A DNA stretch of 35,371 bases from Fidelibacterota bacterium (GCA_022562455.1 JADFPG010000010.1:1-35371), one strand, 5' to 3'; numbered from the stretch's first letter, positions 26,320 to 34,314 are shown. Notes: generated by a model from the letters alone, not told the origin. A program made the numbers and translations.

Positions 26320-28296
26320 ATGGGAATTTCCGCTTCCTGGAAAAAGTATACACTGGATTTTAAGCGCTCTGCCGGTACATCCCGGGGCATAATGCATGAA
26401 CGTCATGTGTGGTTTATTTTTCTTCAGAGCGGGACAAAAATCGGTATGGGTGAATGCGCCCCCTTGCCGGGGTTGAGCCGGGATAATTTCAACCAAATAG
26501 AAAAAACATTGAGTCAGGTTTGTTCTGCCCCTGAATCATATCTGGGTGATCCTTCATTAATAAAGAATTTTCCCGCCATTCGATTCGCATTGGAAATGGC
26601 TTACATGGATTTTTTAAATGGGGGAATTCGTAGTCTTTACCCTTCACCATTCACGAACAGCCAGAAATCTATCAATATCAATGGATTGATTTGGATGGGC
26701 GACCCTGAGTCCATGTCTGCCCAGATAGATCAGAAGTTAGAGGAAGGCTGGCAATGCATTAAAATAAAAATCGGAGCCTTGGATTTTGAAGCAGAACTGG
26801 AGCTGCTACGTTCCATCCGTAAGCGCTTTGGAGCTGATAGAATAGAACTGCGGGTGGATGCTAACGGTGCTTTTTCGAAGACAGATGTGCATATGAAGCT
26901 GAACCATTTAGCGGCATTTGACTTGCATTCTATAGAACAACCCATAAAACCCGACCAGTGGGAATTGTTGGCCGAATTAAGTGCCACATCTTCAGTACCA
27001 ATTGCCCTGGATGAAGAGTTGATTGGCCTGAGAGAAGAATCTGACCGAATTGAAATGTTAAACATTGTTAAACCTCAATTCATTGTTCTGAAGCCCAGCC
27101 TGTTAGGTGGCTTTCGGGAATGTGAGAAATGGATTGAACTGGCCAATCAACGAAATATCGGTTGGTGGGTCACATCTGCTTTGGAATCCAACATTGGCTT
27201 GAATGCCCTTGCGCAATGGGTAGCCACATTGGATACGAATGGATACCAGGGGCTGGGAACGGGTCAACTTTTTACGAACAATGTTCCCTCGCCTCTGAAA
27301 GTAAAAAGAGGTGAACTATATTTGGATTCAACATCTGCCTGGAATGAAGTAAATCAATTCATTGGTGAATGGCTATCCCCCGCTGAAACCATGGAGTTGG
27401 AGACATCTGGTTCCACGGGTAAGTCAAAAACAATCTCCGTTCGTAAGGAATGGATGGAAAGATCGGCCCGGCTTACAGGAAAAACCTTTAAACTGAAACG
27501 GGGAGATACCGCATTATTGTGTCTACCCATGCGTTATGTGGCCGGGAAAATGATGGTTGTGCGCTCTATGGTGCTTGGATTGGATCTGCTGGTATCTGAA
27601 TCATCCACTGATCCTTTAAAGGGAGTGGACCTTCGTATCGATTTTACTGCTATGGTACCCCTACAGTTGCAGAAAAGTTTGGAAATGGGACGACTGGGAA
27701 GCGTGAAAATGGTGATCGTGGGTGGCGGGCAAGTAAGTTATAAATTGGAAAAAGAGGTGCAGGATATATCAACACAGGTTGTTGAGACCTACGGTATGAC
27801 CGAAACTCTGACCCATGTGGCTGTTAGATGGCTGAATGGCCCTCATAGGACTGAGCATTTTTTGGCCTTGGATGGTATAGCATTTGAGACAGATGATCGA
27901 GACTGTTTGGTAATCAAAGCACCGTCGCTAAATCCCAATCCGTTTGTAACCAATGATATTGTGAAATTAATCGATGAGAAATCTTTCCAATGGTTAGGGC
28001 GCATAGATAATGTGATTAATTCAGGTGGCGTAAAGATTTTTCCCGAAGTAGTGGAAGCAAAACTTGCCTCTGCCATTACCGATAGACGCTTTTTTATCAC
28101 TGGCTTACCGGATGAAAAATTGGGACAGAAGGTAGTATTAGTAGTAGAAGGAGAGGCGTTCAGGATTCCGGATGATGCCTGGTCAAAATTTGAACAATAT
28201 GAAAAACCCCGGGAAATCTTATTTAAGATGTGCTTTAGCTTAACTAAAACGGGAAAAATTAACCGAAATGAATCAATTCAGAAAATTGAATTTTAA
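26320..28296 (+). CDS. menC/menE: Fused o-succinylbenzoate synthase and o-succinylbenzoate-CoA ligase (MenC-MenE)
   Basis: A 658-residue bifunctional protein. Residues 1 to about 345 form an enolase-superfamily OSBS: GMGECAPLPG N-terminally, catalytic lysines K148 and K150 (IKIKIG), metal ligands D180 (RVDANG), E206 (SIEQP) and D231 (IALDEE), and K258 (VLKPSLLGG). Residues of about 350-658 form an acyl-CoA synthetase of the short MenE type: P-loop ETSGSTGKSK (about 361-370), GGGQVSY, VVETYGMTETLTHVAVRW, DRDCLVIKAPSL, WLGRIDNVINSGGVKIFPEVVE and, near the end, LTKTGKINR with the adenylating lysine. Both halves keep their key residues. It is the last gene of the men series. Confidence 0.93.
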   Translation: MGISASWKKYTLDFKRSAGTSRGIMHERHVWFIFLQSGTKIGMGECAPLPGLSRDNFNQIEKTLSQVCSAPESYLGDPSLIKNFPAIRFALEMAYMDFLNGGIRSLYPSPFTNSQKSININGLIWMGDPESMSAQIDQKLEEGWQCIKIKIGALDFEAELELLRSIRKRFGADRIELRVDANGAFSKTDVHMKLNHLAAFDLHSIEQPIKPDQWELLAELSATSSVPIALDEELIGLREESDRIEMLNIVKPQFIVLKPSLLGGFRECEKWIELANQRNIGWWVTSALESNIGLNALAQWVATLDTNGYQGLGTGQLFTNNVPSPLKVKRGELYLDSTSAWNEVNQFIGEWLSPAETMELETSGSTGKSKTISVRKEWMERSARLTGKTFKLKRGDTALLCLPMRYVAGKMMVVRSMVLGLDLLVSESSTDPLKGVDLRIDFTAMVPLQLQKSLEMGRLGSVKMVIVGGGQVSYKLEKEVQDISTQVVETYGMTETLTHVAVRWLNGPHRTEHFLALDGIAFETDDRDCLVIKAPSLNPNPFVTNDIVKLIDEKSFQWLGRIDNVINSGGVKIFPEVVEAKLASAITDRRFFITGLPDEKLGQKVVLVVEGEAFRIPDDAWSKFEQYEKPREILFKMCFSLTKTGKINRNESIQKIEF

Positions 28297-28421
28297 TTGA
28301 GTATTATTTTTCCCTAAGAACAAAAGTTGAAGTTTAGAAATGTGTTGCTTAGCCTAATTTCAATACAATAGGTTCTATAAAGCAAATTATGATTCCCAAT
28401 TAAGTAATAGGGAGGTGGAGG

Positions 28422-28529
28422 ATGGTATTTACTGGAAAAGAAGATCACTCAATTACCCTTGATGAAGCCTGAAAACTCACGCGTAATTTCCGGAATAATT
28501 CGGACTTTCCGCTTGGAGACCTGAGTTAA
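28422..28529 (+). pseudogene. Broken small gene with in-frame TGA
   Basis: A strong ribosome-binding site (GGAGGT, 28411-28416) precedes the ATG at 28422. The frame reads MVFTGKEDHSITLDEA, then TGA (28470-28472), then KLTRNFRNNSDFPLGDLS before TAA at 28527. The two halves together resemble, from memory, the N-terminus of a conserved small Bacteroidota-type hypothetical family (FTGKE...I.LEEA...T.N.R). I infer a decayed gene truncated at its 3' side. The rest of the 28297-28810 gap shows only the palindrome at 28682 and the toxin-antitoxin promoter. Confidence 0.45.
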
Positions 28530-28681
28530 TTGGTTTGATGAAAGAATAAATGAAATACTATAAAACATTTACAAAATTCCCTCTGTATGGTATATTCCCC
28601 TAACAGAATACAAATTTAGGCCTGTTGTTCAAATGTTTGATTGTATGTAGAGCAAAACACATGAATATATTTTTAGTTTAT

Positions 28682-28709
28682 CCTGCCTGCACTGACGCAG
28701 TCAGACAGG
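28682..28709. repeat. Degenerate palindrome, CCTGCCTG family
   Basis: CCTGCCTGcACTG-ACG-CAGTCAGACAGG folds into a hairpin of about 12 bp with one mismatch and one bulge. The outer arms match the palindrome family at 2151 and 35299. It lies in the gap between the broken gene and the toxin-antitoxin promoter. Confidence 0.5.
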
Positions 28710-28774
28710 GCGGGAAGGGTGATATGAATCAAAATTTCCCACATATTGACACTGTTAGACTTTTAATATTTGTC

Positions 28775-28802
28775 TTGACACGAGTATAACTTTGGTTATA
28801 CT
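28775..28802 (+). promoter_or_regulatory. Toxin-antitoxin promoter with overlapping operator
   Basis: A near-consensus sigma-70 promoter: -35 TTGACA (28775-28780), 16-base spacer, -10 TATACT (28797-28802). A perfect inverted repeat AGTATAAC-TTTG-GTTATACT (28783-28802) covers the spacer and the -10 box, a fitting site for autorepression by the antitoxin. The expected transcription start (about 28809) is only a couple of bases before the GTG start codon, so the mRNA should be leaderless or nearly so. Confidence 0.75.
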
Positions 28803-28810
28803 ATATCGTT

Positions 28811-29047
28811 GTGAAAACTGCCATATCAATTCCAGACCAAGCATTTGAGGCCGCTGACCAATTAGCCCGACGTTTGGGTATATCACGCAGTGAATTGTAT
28901 GTAAAGGCAATTTCATCTTATGTCAAAGAACATCGAAATAATAGAGTTACTGATATTTTGAATGAGATATATGCAGATGAAAAATCCTCACTGGATTCTT
29001 TTACTCAATATTTACAGTTCTCTTCCTTACCTGAGGACGAGTGGTAA
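28811..29047 (+). CDS. Ribbon-helix-helix antitoxin (MazE-like)
   Basis: A 78-residue protein. The N-terminal part KTAISIPDQAFEAADQLARR with LGISRSELYVKAISSYV is a ribbon-helix-helix DNA-binding domain (beta strand 2-7, then two helices). The acidic C-terminal tail (DEKSSLDSFTQYLQFSSLPEDEW) would wrap around and inhibit the toxin. The start is GTG with no ribosome-binding site, consistent with a leaderless mRNA. Its TAA overlaps the toxin ATG by one base (TAATG). It should repress its own promoter through the inverted repeat at 28783-28802. Confidence 0.85.
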   Translation: MKTAISIPDQAFEAADQLARRLGISRSELYVKAISSYVKEHRNNRVTDILNEIYADEKSSLDSFTQYLQFSSLPEDEW

Positions 29048-29385
29048 TGTTACGAGGTGAAGTTTGGTGGGCTTCGTTGCCCACACCGACTGGATCAGGC
29101 CCTGGATTTCGCCGCCCTTTGGTAATTGTTCAATCCAATGATTTCAACCGAAGTCGTATTAACACAGTTATTGCTATTGTAATTACATCCAACCTTAGGC
29201 TTGCAACAGCACCTGGAAATATTCTTTTATCTGCCAAAAGTACAGGACTTCCAAAAGATTCTGTAGCAAATGTTTCTCAGATAATTACTGTAGATAAATC
29301 ATTTTTAACTGAAAATATTGGCAAGTTAAAGGCAAAACAAATACAAAGGCTTGAAGAAGGCTTGCGTCTGGTGTTGTCGTTATAA
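29047..29385 (+). CDS. MazF/PemK-family mRNA interferase toxin
   Basis: A 112-residue toxin. The MLRGEVWWASLPTPTGSGPGFRRPLVIVQSND region matches the MazF fold, with the conserved RGEVW, G-x-RRP-x-VIVQ and ITSNLR motifs, and the family-typical VSQIITVDKSFL. It should cleave mRNA at short specific sequences when the antitoxin is degraded. I chose the ATG at 29047, coupled to the antitoxin stop as TAATG; the GTG at 29041 would add two residues and lies inside the antitoxin frame. The pair lies directly beside the 3' end of ssrA, a frequent site for acquired genes. Confidence 0.9.
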   Translation: MLRGEVWWASLPTPTGSGPGFRRPLVIVQSNDFNRSRINTVIAIVITSNLRLATAPGNILLSAKSTGLPKDSVANVSQIITVDKSFLTENIGKLKAKQIQRLEEGLRLVLSL

Positions 29386-29412
29386 AGTAGCTAAATGATA
29401 CAAAGTCTAAAA

Positions 29413-29519
29413 GCCGTTGCACCTTACCGATTTACCACGGGTTCTAATCGGAGCTTCCCCATTTAGCAACTATCTTGTTGCCTTTTTGTAGCTCCCTAGC
29501 AGTAAGGCGTCAGGTGAAC
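29413..29519. other. Folded, unassigned element next to ssrA
   Basis: About 107 bases between mazF and ssrA with nested inverted repeats: outer GTTGCACC / GGTGAAC (29416-29423 and 29513-29519), CCTTAC / GTAAGG (29422-29427 and 29502-29507), CCGATT / AATCGG (29427-29432 and 29446-29451), GGAGCT / AGCTCC (29450-29455 and 29490-29495), and hairpin GCAAC / GTTGC (29466-29470 and 29477-29481). Terminal repeats and an internal multi-stem fold suggest a small RNA, a decayed IS200/IS605-type end or a MITE-like unit. I cannot decide which, nor the strand. Confidence 0.45.
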
Positions 29520-29543
29520 TTTTTGTTATATTCAAATAAATAG

Positions 29544-29896
29544 TGGAGGCGGGGAGAATCGAACTCCCGTCCGAAACGGTGGACCGAACTGCTTCTACAT
29601 GTTTATTCTATTGGTTGTTTCTTGCCGGCATTCCCCCAACAGACAAAGGTACCGCCAGCCAGTCTGTTTGTTCTTATTCCGATTTTACAGGCGTCAACCG
29701 GAACCAGCCTGTCTTTACGTCGCCCTTGTCAGACGCCACAGGCAGGGCTTCTGAAAGAACGGCTTACGTCAATTAAGCGTATGCAAATTGGCCATAATCG
29801 GCACTTGTGTTTTTTCCCAGTTGATTAAAGAGGTTACCAGAAATCCTCTACATGCAGCCGAACAACCCTTCCGACCCGTCGAAGCCAATCGCCCCC
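29544..29896 (-). ncRNA. ssrA: Transfer-messenger RNA (tmRNA)
   Basis: Read on the minus strand, the 353-base gene begins GGGGGCGATTGGCTTCGACG and ends CGGACGGGAGTTCGATTCTC then CCCGCCTCCA. The 5' GGGGGCG pairs with 3' CGCCTCC over seven base pairs, including the G3-U70 wobble that marks alanine charging; the T-arm GGGAG-TTCGATT-CTCCC is intact. The CCA end is not encoded (CTA follows). The tag frame begins at the resume codon GCC (29802) and reads ADYGQFAYA then TAA (29773-29775), with A at -4 as usual. It rescues stalled ribosomes with SmpB. The tag is atypical because it ends FAYA rather than ALAA. Confidence 0.95.
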
Positions 29897-29965
29897 AAAT
29901 TTGTCAAAAAGCATATACCGGAATTTACTCATCATTTAGCTTAAAAATGGGTACTAAATACAGAC

Positions 29966-29987
29966 GTGCCCCATGATTACGGGGCAC
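29966..29987. terminator. GC-rich hairpin between preA and ssrA
   Basis: Perfect 7-bp stem GTGCCCC / GGGGCAC with an 8-base loop, between preA and ssrA, both on the minus strand. It could end transcription of the pyrimidine cluster before ssrA, but no T-run follows directly on either strand. The remainder of the 29897-30144 gap is AT-rich and holds nothing else I can name; the ssrA promoter should be here. Confidence 0.35.
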
Positions 29988-30144
29988 ACCTACCAACTAC
30001 TATTTTCTTTTGAATATGTTTTTTATCCAAAAGCTGACTCAAATATATTTTCATGTAATAATTAATGCAAGTGGTAATATCCATTTTTTTTTATTTTTTT
30101 CAGGAAAATTCAAAAAAGAACAAAATATTATGGATGAATCCCTA

Positions 30145-31485
30145 TTACACCAATCCCCGGGCAACCCGGTCATTCCATGATTCCTTTCCTTTGGAATGGG
30201 AAATCTCTTCCATCGTAATGCAATCCGGTACCGGGCAGACCAGCATGCAGAGGTTACATCCAACGCACTCCTTTTCATCGATGAAGGGTACATGCGCCAA
30301 ATCCCCATTTTTTGGTTGGTGCCTTATCGGGGCTGACACTTCAATTCGAGGATTGAATCCATGGTCGGGTTCACCATGATAAGCGTAACACTGTCCTTTA
30401 TTGGTATGAACACATTGATGGGCTCCATCCAAGCAGGAAATGTAACAGAGTCCACACCCAATACATTTACTTGCGTCTATTTTGGCTACAATATCATAGT
30501 TCAGGTCTAATTCCCCCCATTCAACAAACCCGGGAATGGCTTTACCAATCAGATCATTTACTGACTTCATGCCCATTTCATCAAGATAGTTATTCAACCC
30601 GTCAATCATGTCTTCCACGATGCGGTACCCATAATGCATGACAGCAGTACAAACCTGAACACTTGTGGCGCCAAGTGCAAAATATTCCACACTATCCTGC
30701 CAGTTTGAAATACCTCCAATCCCGGAAATGGGAACCGTAATCCTGGGATCCCGTGCCAGTGTTGCTACCATATTTAAGGCAATCGGTTTAACAGCGGGAC
30801 CACAATAGCCGCCACTTGTACTTTCGGCGCCTACGGTTGGTTTAATAAACAATGTATCCAGGTCCACACCGATCAGGGATTTGACCGTGTTAATCAGGGA
30901 AATGCCATTTCCGCCACCTCTTACGGCTGCCACACCCGGATCCAGTATATCGGTGACATTTGGGGTGAGCTTCACAAGTACCGGTGTCTGTGCGTATTCC
31001 ATTACCCACGATGTAATTTTCTCCAGCACCACCGGTTCCTGCCCCACAGAACTCCCCATTCCTCGCTCACACATGCCGTGGGGACAACCGAAGTTTAGTT
31101 CCAATCCATCTGCCCCCGCATCTTCCGACCGTTGAACTATCTCCCGCCATTCTTCTTTGGACTCTGCCATGAGGGAAACCACAACAGCGCGATCCGGATA
31201 TCGTCTCTTCACTTCATAGATTTCTTTGAAATTGGCATCCAAAGGTCTGTCGGTAATGAGTTCAATGTTGTTAAATCCCATCATTTTCGTGCCCGAATAA
31301 TCGACGGCACCCAGACGGGAATCCACGTTGACAATTGGCTTACCCAATGTCTTCCAGACAGCTCCGCCCCACCCCATTTCGAAAGCACGCATCACCTGTT
31401 CCCCACAATTAGATGGAGGACCGGATGCCAGCCAGAATGGGTTTGGACTTTTGATCCCGCACATGTTAATGGATAGATCAGCCAT
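30145..31485 (-). CDS. preA: Dihydropyrimidine dehydrogenase, catalytic subunit PreA
   Basis: A 446-residue protein. Residues 1 to about 320 form a dihydroorotate-dehydrogenase-like FMN barrel (NPFWLASGPPSNCGEQV, GLELNFGCPHGMCERGMGS with the catalytic-type cysteine, PISGIGGI). The C-terminus is a 2[4Fe-4S] ferredoxin domain with C341-x2-C-x2-C-x3-C351 and C407-x2-C-x2-C-x3-C417. With PreT it reduces uracil or thymine to the 5,6-dihydro form using NAD(P)H. I chose the ATG at 31485 because AGGAG lies 8 bases upstream of it, inside the longer frame that opens at 31509. It is 81 bp downstream of preT. Confidence 0.93.
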   Translation of the reverse strand: MADLSINMCGIKSPNPFWLASGPPSNCGEQVMRAFEMGWGGAVWKTLGKPIVNVDSRLGAVDYSGTKMMGFNNIELITDRPLDANFKEIYEVKRRYPDRAVVVSLMAESKEEWREIVQRSEDAGADGLELNFGCPHGMCERGMGSSVGQEPVVLEKITSWVMEYAQTPVLVKLTPNVTDILDPGVAAVRGGGNGISLINTVKSLIGVDLDTLFIKPTVGAESTSGGYCGPAVKPIALNMVATLARDPRITVPISGIGGISNWQDSVEYFALGATSVQVCTAVMHYGYRIVEDMIDGLNNYLDEMGMKSVNDLIGKAIPGFVEWGELDLNYDIVAKIDASKCIGCGLCYISCLDGAHQCVHTNKGQCYAYHGEPDHGFNPRIEVSAPIRHQPKNGDLAHVPFIDEKECVGCNLCMLVCPVPDCITMEEISHSKGKESWNDRVARGLV

Positions 31486-31566
31486 GAAGTTTTCTCCTAT
31501 CCTTCCCATTGATTAACCTGACAGGTCTGGTCTGACATGTCAGGTTTAAATTATCCTTGAAACCAT

Positions 31567-32922
31567 CTAAATCTTACCATCGTCTTTTATAAATCTCGAT
31601 TTGATACCCCAACTTCGTAACATAGCGAATGCCGCTTCTCTTCCATCCGCAGCTGCGTTCACGACCTCCTTGCCACCATTGATGCAATCACCTCCCGCAT
31701 AAACATTCGGGTGAGTTGTCATGTAAGTTCCGGAATCCACAATGACCCTCCCCATTTCATCTACCGCAATATCCGGGGAGACCGCAATCGCGTGGCTTTC
31801 CTGTCCAATGGCTTCCACAACCCAATCACAGGAAAGCTCAAAAACTTCTCCCGATTGATTGGACTTCACTTTCAACGACCTGATAACACCCCCATCTCTG
31901 ACAATGGATATGGGTACAACATTTTCCATCATCCTTACACCGTATTTACTGGCGCCTTCCAATTCATGCTGATACCCGGGCATCTCAGAACGTGTACGGC
32001 GATAAACAATATTTACATTGGGTATTCCCAGCATAGCCAATTCCCGGGCAACGTCTATGGCGGTATTTCCGCCACCGATAACCAAAACAGAATTCAAATT
32101 AACGGGCAATGAAAAATTAGGGTTGTTTTTTATCTCCCGGATCAGTTCAAGAGCACCCCAGACACCTGACCCATCGCTGCCAGGGAGTTTTAATCGTCCA
32201 TCCTTTCCAAACCCAATGCCGATGAATACAGCATCGTATTCTTGCACCAATTGCCGGAATTCCACATCTTTACCAATCTTTACACCCGTATGAAGTCTAA
32301 CACCGTGTTGTAAAATCCATTCCACTTCTTTCATACAATCATCGGTTTGGAATTTATAGGGAGCAACAGCCGTAGTATTAAGACCGCCGGGTAACTCATC
32401 TTTTTCATAAATGACGGGGGAGACACCTTCCAGTGCGAGATAAGCGGCACACGCCAAAGAAGCAGGTCCAGCCCCAATAAGTGCAACCTTTTTCCCGGTT
32501 TCAACGTCAGCCGGAACAAATAACCTATTTCCTGTTCGCACCTCTGCTTCCAACGCTTTCTCAGTGACGTATCTTTGCAAGAAGCCAATCTGAATTGGTT
32601 TGTGGTTTAGTTCATTGAAGACGCAAGCGCCTACGCACAATTCCTCCACCGGGCAGACCCGGGCTGTGGAACTGCCTAACATATTCGCTTCAAATATAGT
32701 TGTGGCGCTGCCTCGGATATTACCACTCGCTATCTTTTTTATGAATATAGGAATGTCTATTCCCGTTGGGCAGGCCGAAATGCAGGGAGCATCATAACAG
32801 TTCAGACAACGGTTGGCTTCGATGACGGCTTCTAAATCGGTGTAGGGTGGTTTGGCATCCGAGAATTGCGTCTCCAATCTGTCTGATGGAAGCAGCGTAC
32901 TTAATTCCTGTTTTTCTGTCAT
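31567..32922 (-). CDS. preT: Dihydropyrimidine dehydrogenase, NAD(P)H/FAD subunit PreT
   Basis: A 451-residue flavoprotein of the glutamate-synthase small-subunit type. The N-terminal Fe-S region has cysteines C39, C42, C47, C51, C90, C96 and C100. FAD binding is at ALIGAGPASLACAAYLALEG (about 140-160) and NAD(P) binding at VLVIGGGNTAIDVARELAMLG (about 265-285); the C-terminal YAGGDCINGGKEVVNAAADG closes the FAD site. It passes electrons from NAD(P)H to PreA. A GltD-like role is possible by family, but adjacency to preA and the beta-ureidopropionase decides for PreT. Confidence 0.93.
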   Translation of the reverse strand: MTEKQELSTLLPSDRLETQFSDAKPPYTDLEAVIEANRCLNCYDAPCISACPTGIDIPIFIKKIASGNIRGSATTIFEANMLGSSTARVCPVEELCVGACVFNELNHKPIQIGFLQRYVTEKALEAEVRTGNRLFVPADVETGKKVALIGAGPASLACAAYLALEGVSPVIYEKDELPGGLNTTAVAPYKFQTDDCMKEVEWILQHGVRLHTGVKIGKDVEFRQLVQEYDAVFIGIGFGKDGRLKLPGSDGSGVWGALELIREIKNNPNFSLPVNLNSVLVIGGGNTAIDVARELAMLGIPNVNIVYRRTRSEMPGYQHELEGASKYGVRMMENVVPISIVRDGGVIRSLKVKSNQSGEVFELSCDWVVEAIGQESHAIAVSPDIAVDEMGRVIVDSGTYMTTHPNVYAGGDCINGGKEVVNAAADGREAAFAMLRSWGIKSRFIKDDGKI

Positions 32923-32983
32923 AATCTCAAATCTTTTCTAACCAGCACAGCATTTCATTAATAGGTTGCCAAGAATCTACTTG

Positions 32984-33005
32984 CTCCAAAGGAGTCCCTG
33001 CGGGA
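32984..33005. repeat. Double mini-palindrome CTCC-AAA-GGAG / TCCC-TGC-GGGA
   Basis: Two adjacent small palindromes in the 96-bp gap between the aminotransferase and preT genes. A degenerate copy with the same plan (CTCC-ATA-GGAG-TTCC-TAC) is at 35325-35343. A small dispersed repeat or a weak regulatory hairpin are both possible. Confidence 0.4.
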
Positions 33006-33018
33006 AACACGTTAACAC

Positions 33019-34314
33019 TTATACTCCCATAGCTGCGAAGGCATCATCCATAATCCCGATTGCTTCTTCTACATCACTCTGGCTGATATTGAGAGGAGGT
33101 GCAATTCTCATGGTATTTGCATAAAGTCCTCCCCTACCCACAAGGAGTCCTCGCTTCTTCGTCTCTTCCATTAACTGGCTGGCGGCTTCAGGATTTGGCG
33201 TTCGATCTTTTGATGTTTCGTCCACCACCAATTCCATAGCCTGCATTAATCCCATTCCCCGCACATCACCGATCACTTTTGGATATTTATTCTTTAAATC
33301 TTCCAAACCATTCCTGAGGATTTCACCCATCACTTTAGCATTTTGTGTAAGATTGTTTTTTTGAATAACATTAATTGTAGCGCTGGCTGCAACGCAGCTA
33401 ACAGGATTACCTCCAAATGTCGAAATGGTGTTTTTTGTCAAAGATTCTGCTATGGGTGTTGTTGTCACAACAGCAGCCAGGGGAAAGCCATTGGCAATTC
33501 CTTTTGCCATAGTTATTATATCAGGCTCGACTCCATACTGTTCGATACCCCACATCTTCCCCGTTCTACCAAAACCTGTCTGTACCTCATCCGAAATAAA
33601 TACTCCACCGTATTTACGAACGATTTCCGCCACAATCTTGAAATATTCCACAGGTGGTGTAATAAATCCTCCCACACCCTGTATTGGCTCAATCAGGATT
33701 CCGGCTATTTTTCCTGTTGTAGTAGTCTGGATTAGTTCTTCCACATCCTCCGCACAAGCAACACCACATTCCGGGTAAGTCTGTTTCAAGGGGCACCGGT
33801 AACAATAGGGAGAAAGGGCATGCTTGATGGCTGACACCTGTGTGGTCAAAGCCCGCCAGGATGCGTGTGCCGTCAATGATTGAGCCAAAAGTGATCGCCC
33901 GGAATAACCGTGTCGGAGAGCAATCAGTTCAGAATTCCCCGTGTATATCTGCGCCATCATGACGGCTGTTTCATCCGCTTCCGTGCCTGAAGCCGTAAAA
34001 AAGCATTTGTCAAGATGACCCGGGGTAATTTCCGATAATTTCTCCGCTAATTCCACTACAGGAACCGTAGGATAAAGTGTAGAGATATGGGTCAAATTAT
34101 TTATTTGTGCAATGACTGCTTGATTTACTTCCTCATTTGCATGACCCACCGAGACAGTCAGGATACCCCCAAAAAAATCGAGATATGAGTTTCCTTCCAG
34201 ATCTTCCACCTTGGCGCCTTTTCCTTTGGTTATGACGATGGGTTCTTTGTAGTAATTTTTTACTGCTGGGAAAAGATAATCCCTGTGCTTCCTAATAACC
34301 TCCTTACTATCCAT
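33019..34314 (-). CDS. Class III aminotransferase, probable beta-alanine/omega-amino acid aminotransferase
   Basis: A 431-residue fold-type I PLP enzyme. LDFFGGILTVSVGHANEEV, FFTASGTEADETA, the cofactor-binding ISDEVQTGFGRTG and the lysine motif ITMAKGIANGFPL are in order. A four-cysteine stretch (CYRCPLKQTYPECGVAC) follows HALSPY; it is seen in other members of this subfamily. The closest types are AGXT2-like enzymes. Placed between preT and beta-ureidopropionase, it most likely deaminates beta-alanine (or 3-aminoisobutyrate from thymine) to the semialdehyde. I chose the second ATG (34314): AGGAG abuts the first ATG but is 6 bases from the second. Confidence 0.86.
   Translation of the reverse strand: MDSKEVIRKHRDYLFPAVKNYYKEPIVITKGKGAKVEDLEGNSYLDFFGGILTVSVGHANEEVNQAVIAQINNLTHISTLYPTVPVVELAEKLSEITPGHLDKCFFTASGTEADETAVMMAQIYTGNSELIALRHGYSGRSLLAQSLTAHASWRALTTQVSAIKHALSPYCYRCPLKQTYPECGVACAEDVEELIQTTTTGKIAGILIEPIQGVGGFITPPVEYFKIVAEIVRKYGGVFISDEVQTGFGRTGKMWGIEQYGVEPDIITMAKGIANGFPLAAVVTTTPIAESLTKNTISTFGGNPVSCVAASATINVIQKNNLTQNAKVMGEILRNGLEDLKNKYPKVIGDVRGMGLMQAMELVVDETSKDRTPNPEAASQLMEETKKRGLLVGRGGLYANTMRIAPPLNISQSDVEEAIGIMDDAFAAMGV

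Noticed and set aside
28470-28472. TGA as a selenocysteine or recoded codon
   Set aside because: No selenocysteine insertion hairpin is evident right after it, and the frame ends 18 codons later; a broken gene is simpler.
29543-29976. Three plus-strand ORFs of 62-77 codons
   Set aside because: They lie antisense to, or just beyond, the ssrA gene, and their translations have no protein-like features; the tmRNA ends and tag explain the sequence.
33700-33850. Four-cysteine stretch in the aminotransferase as a novel metal site
   Set aside because: A CYRCP...C...C stretch is, to my knowledge, common in this class III aminotransferase subgroup, so it is not a novelty of this gene.
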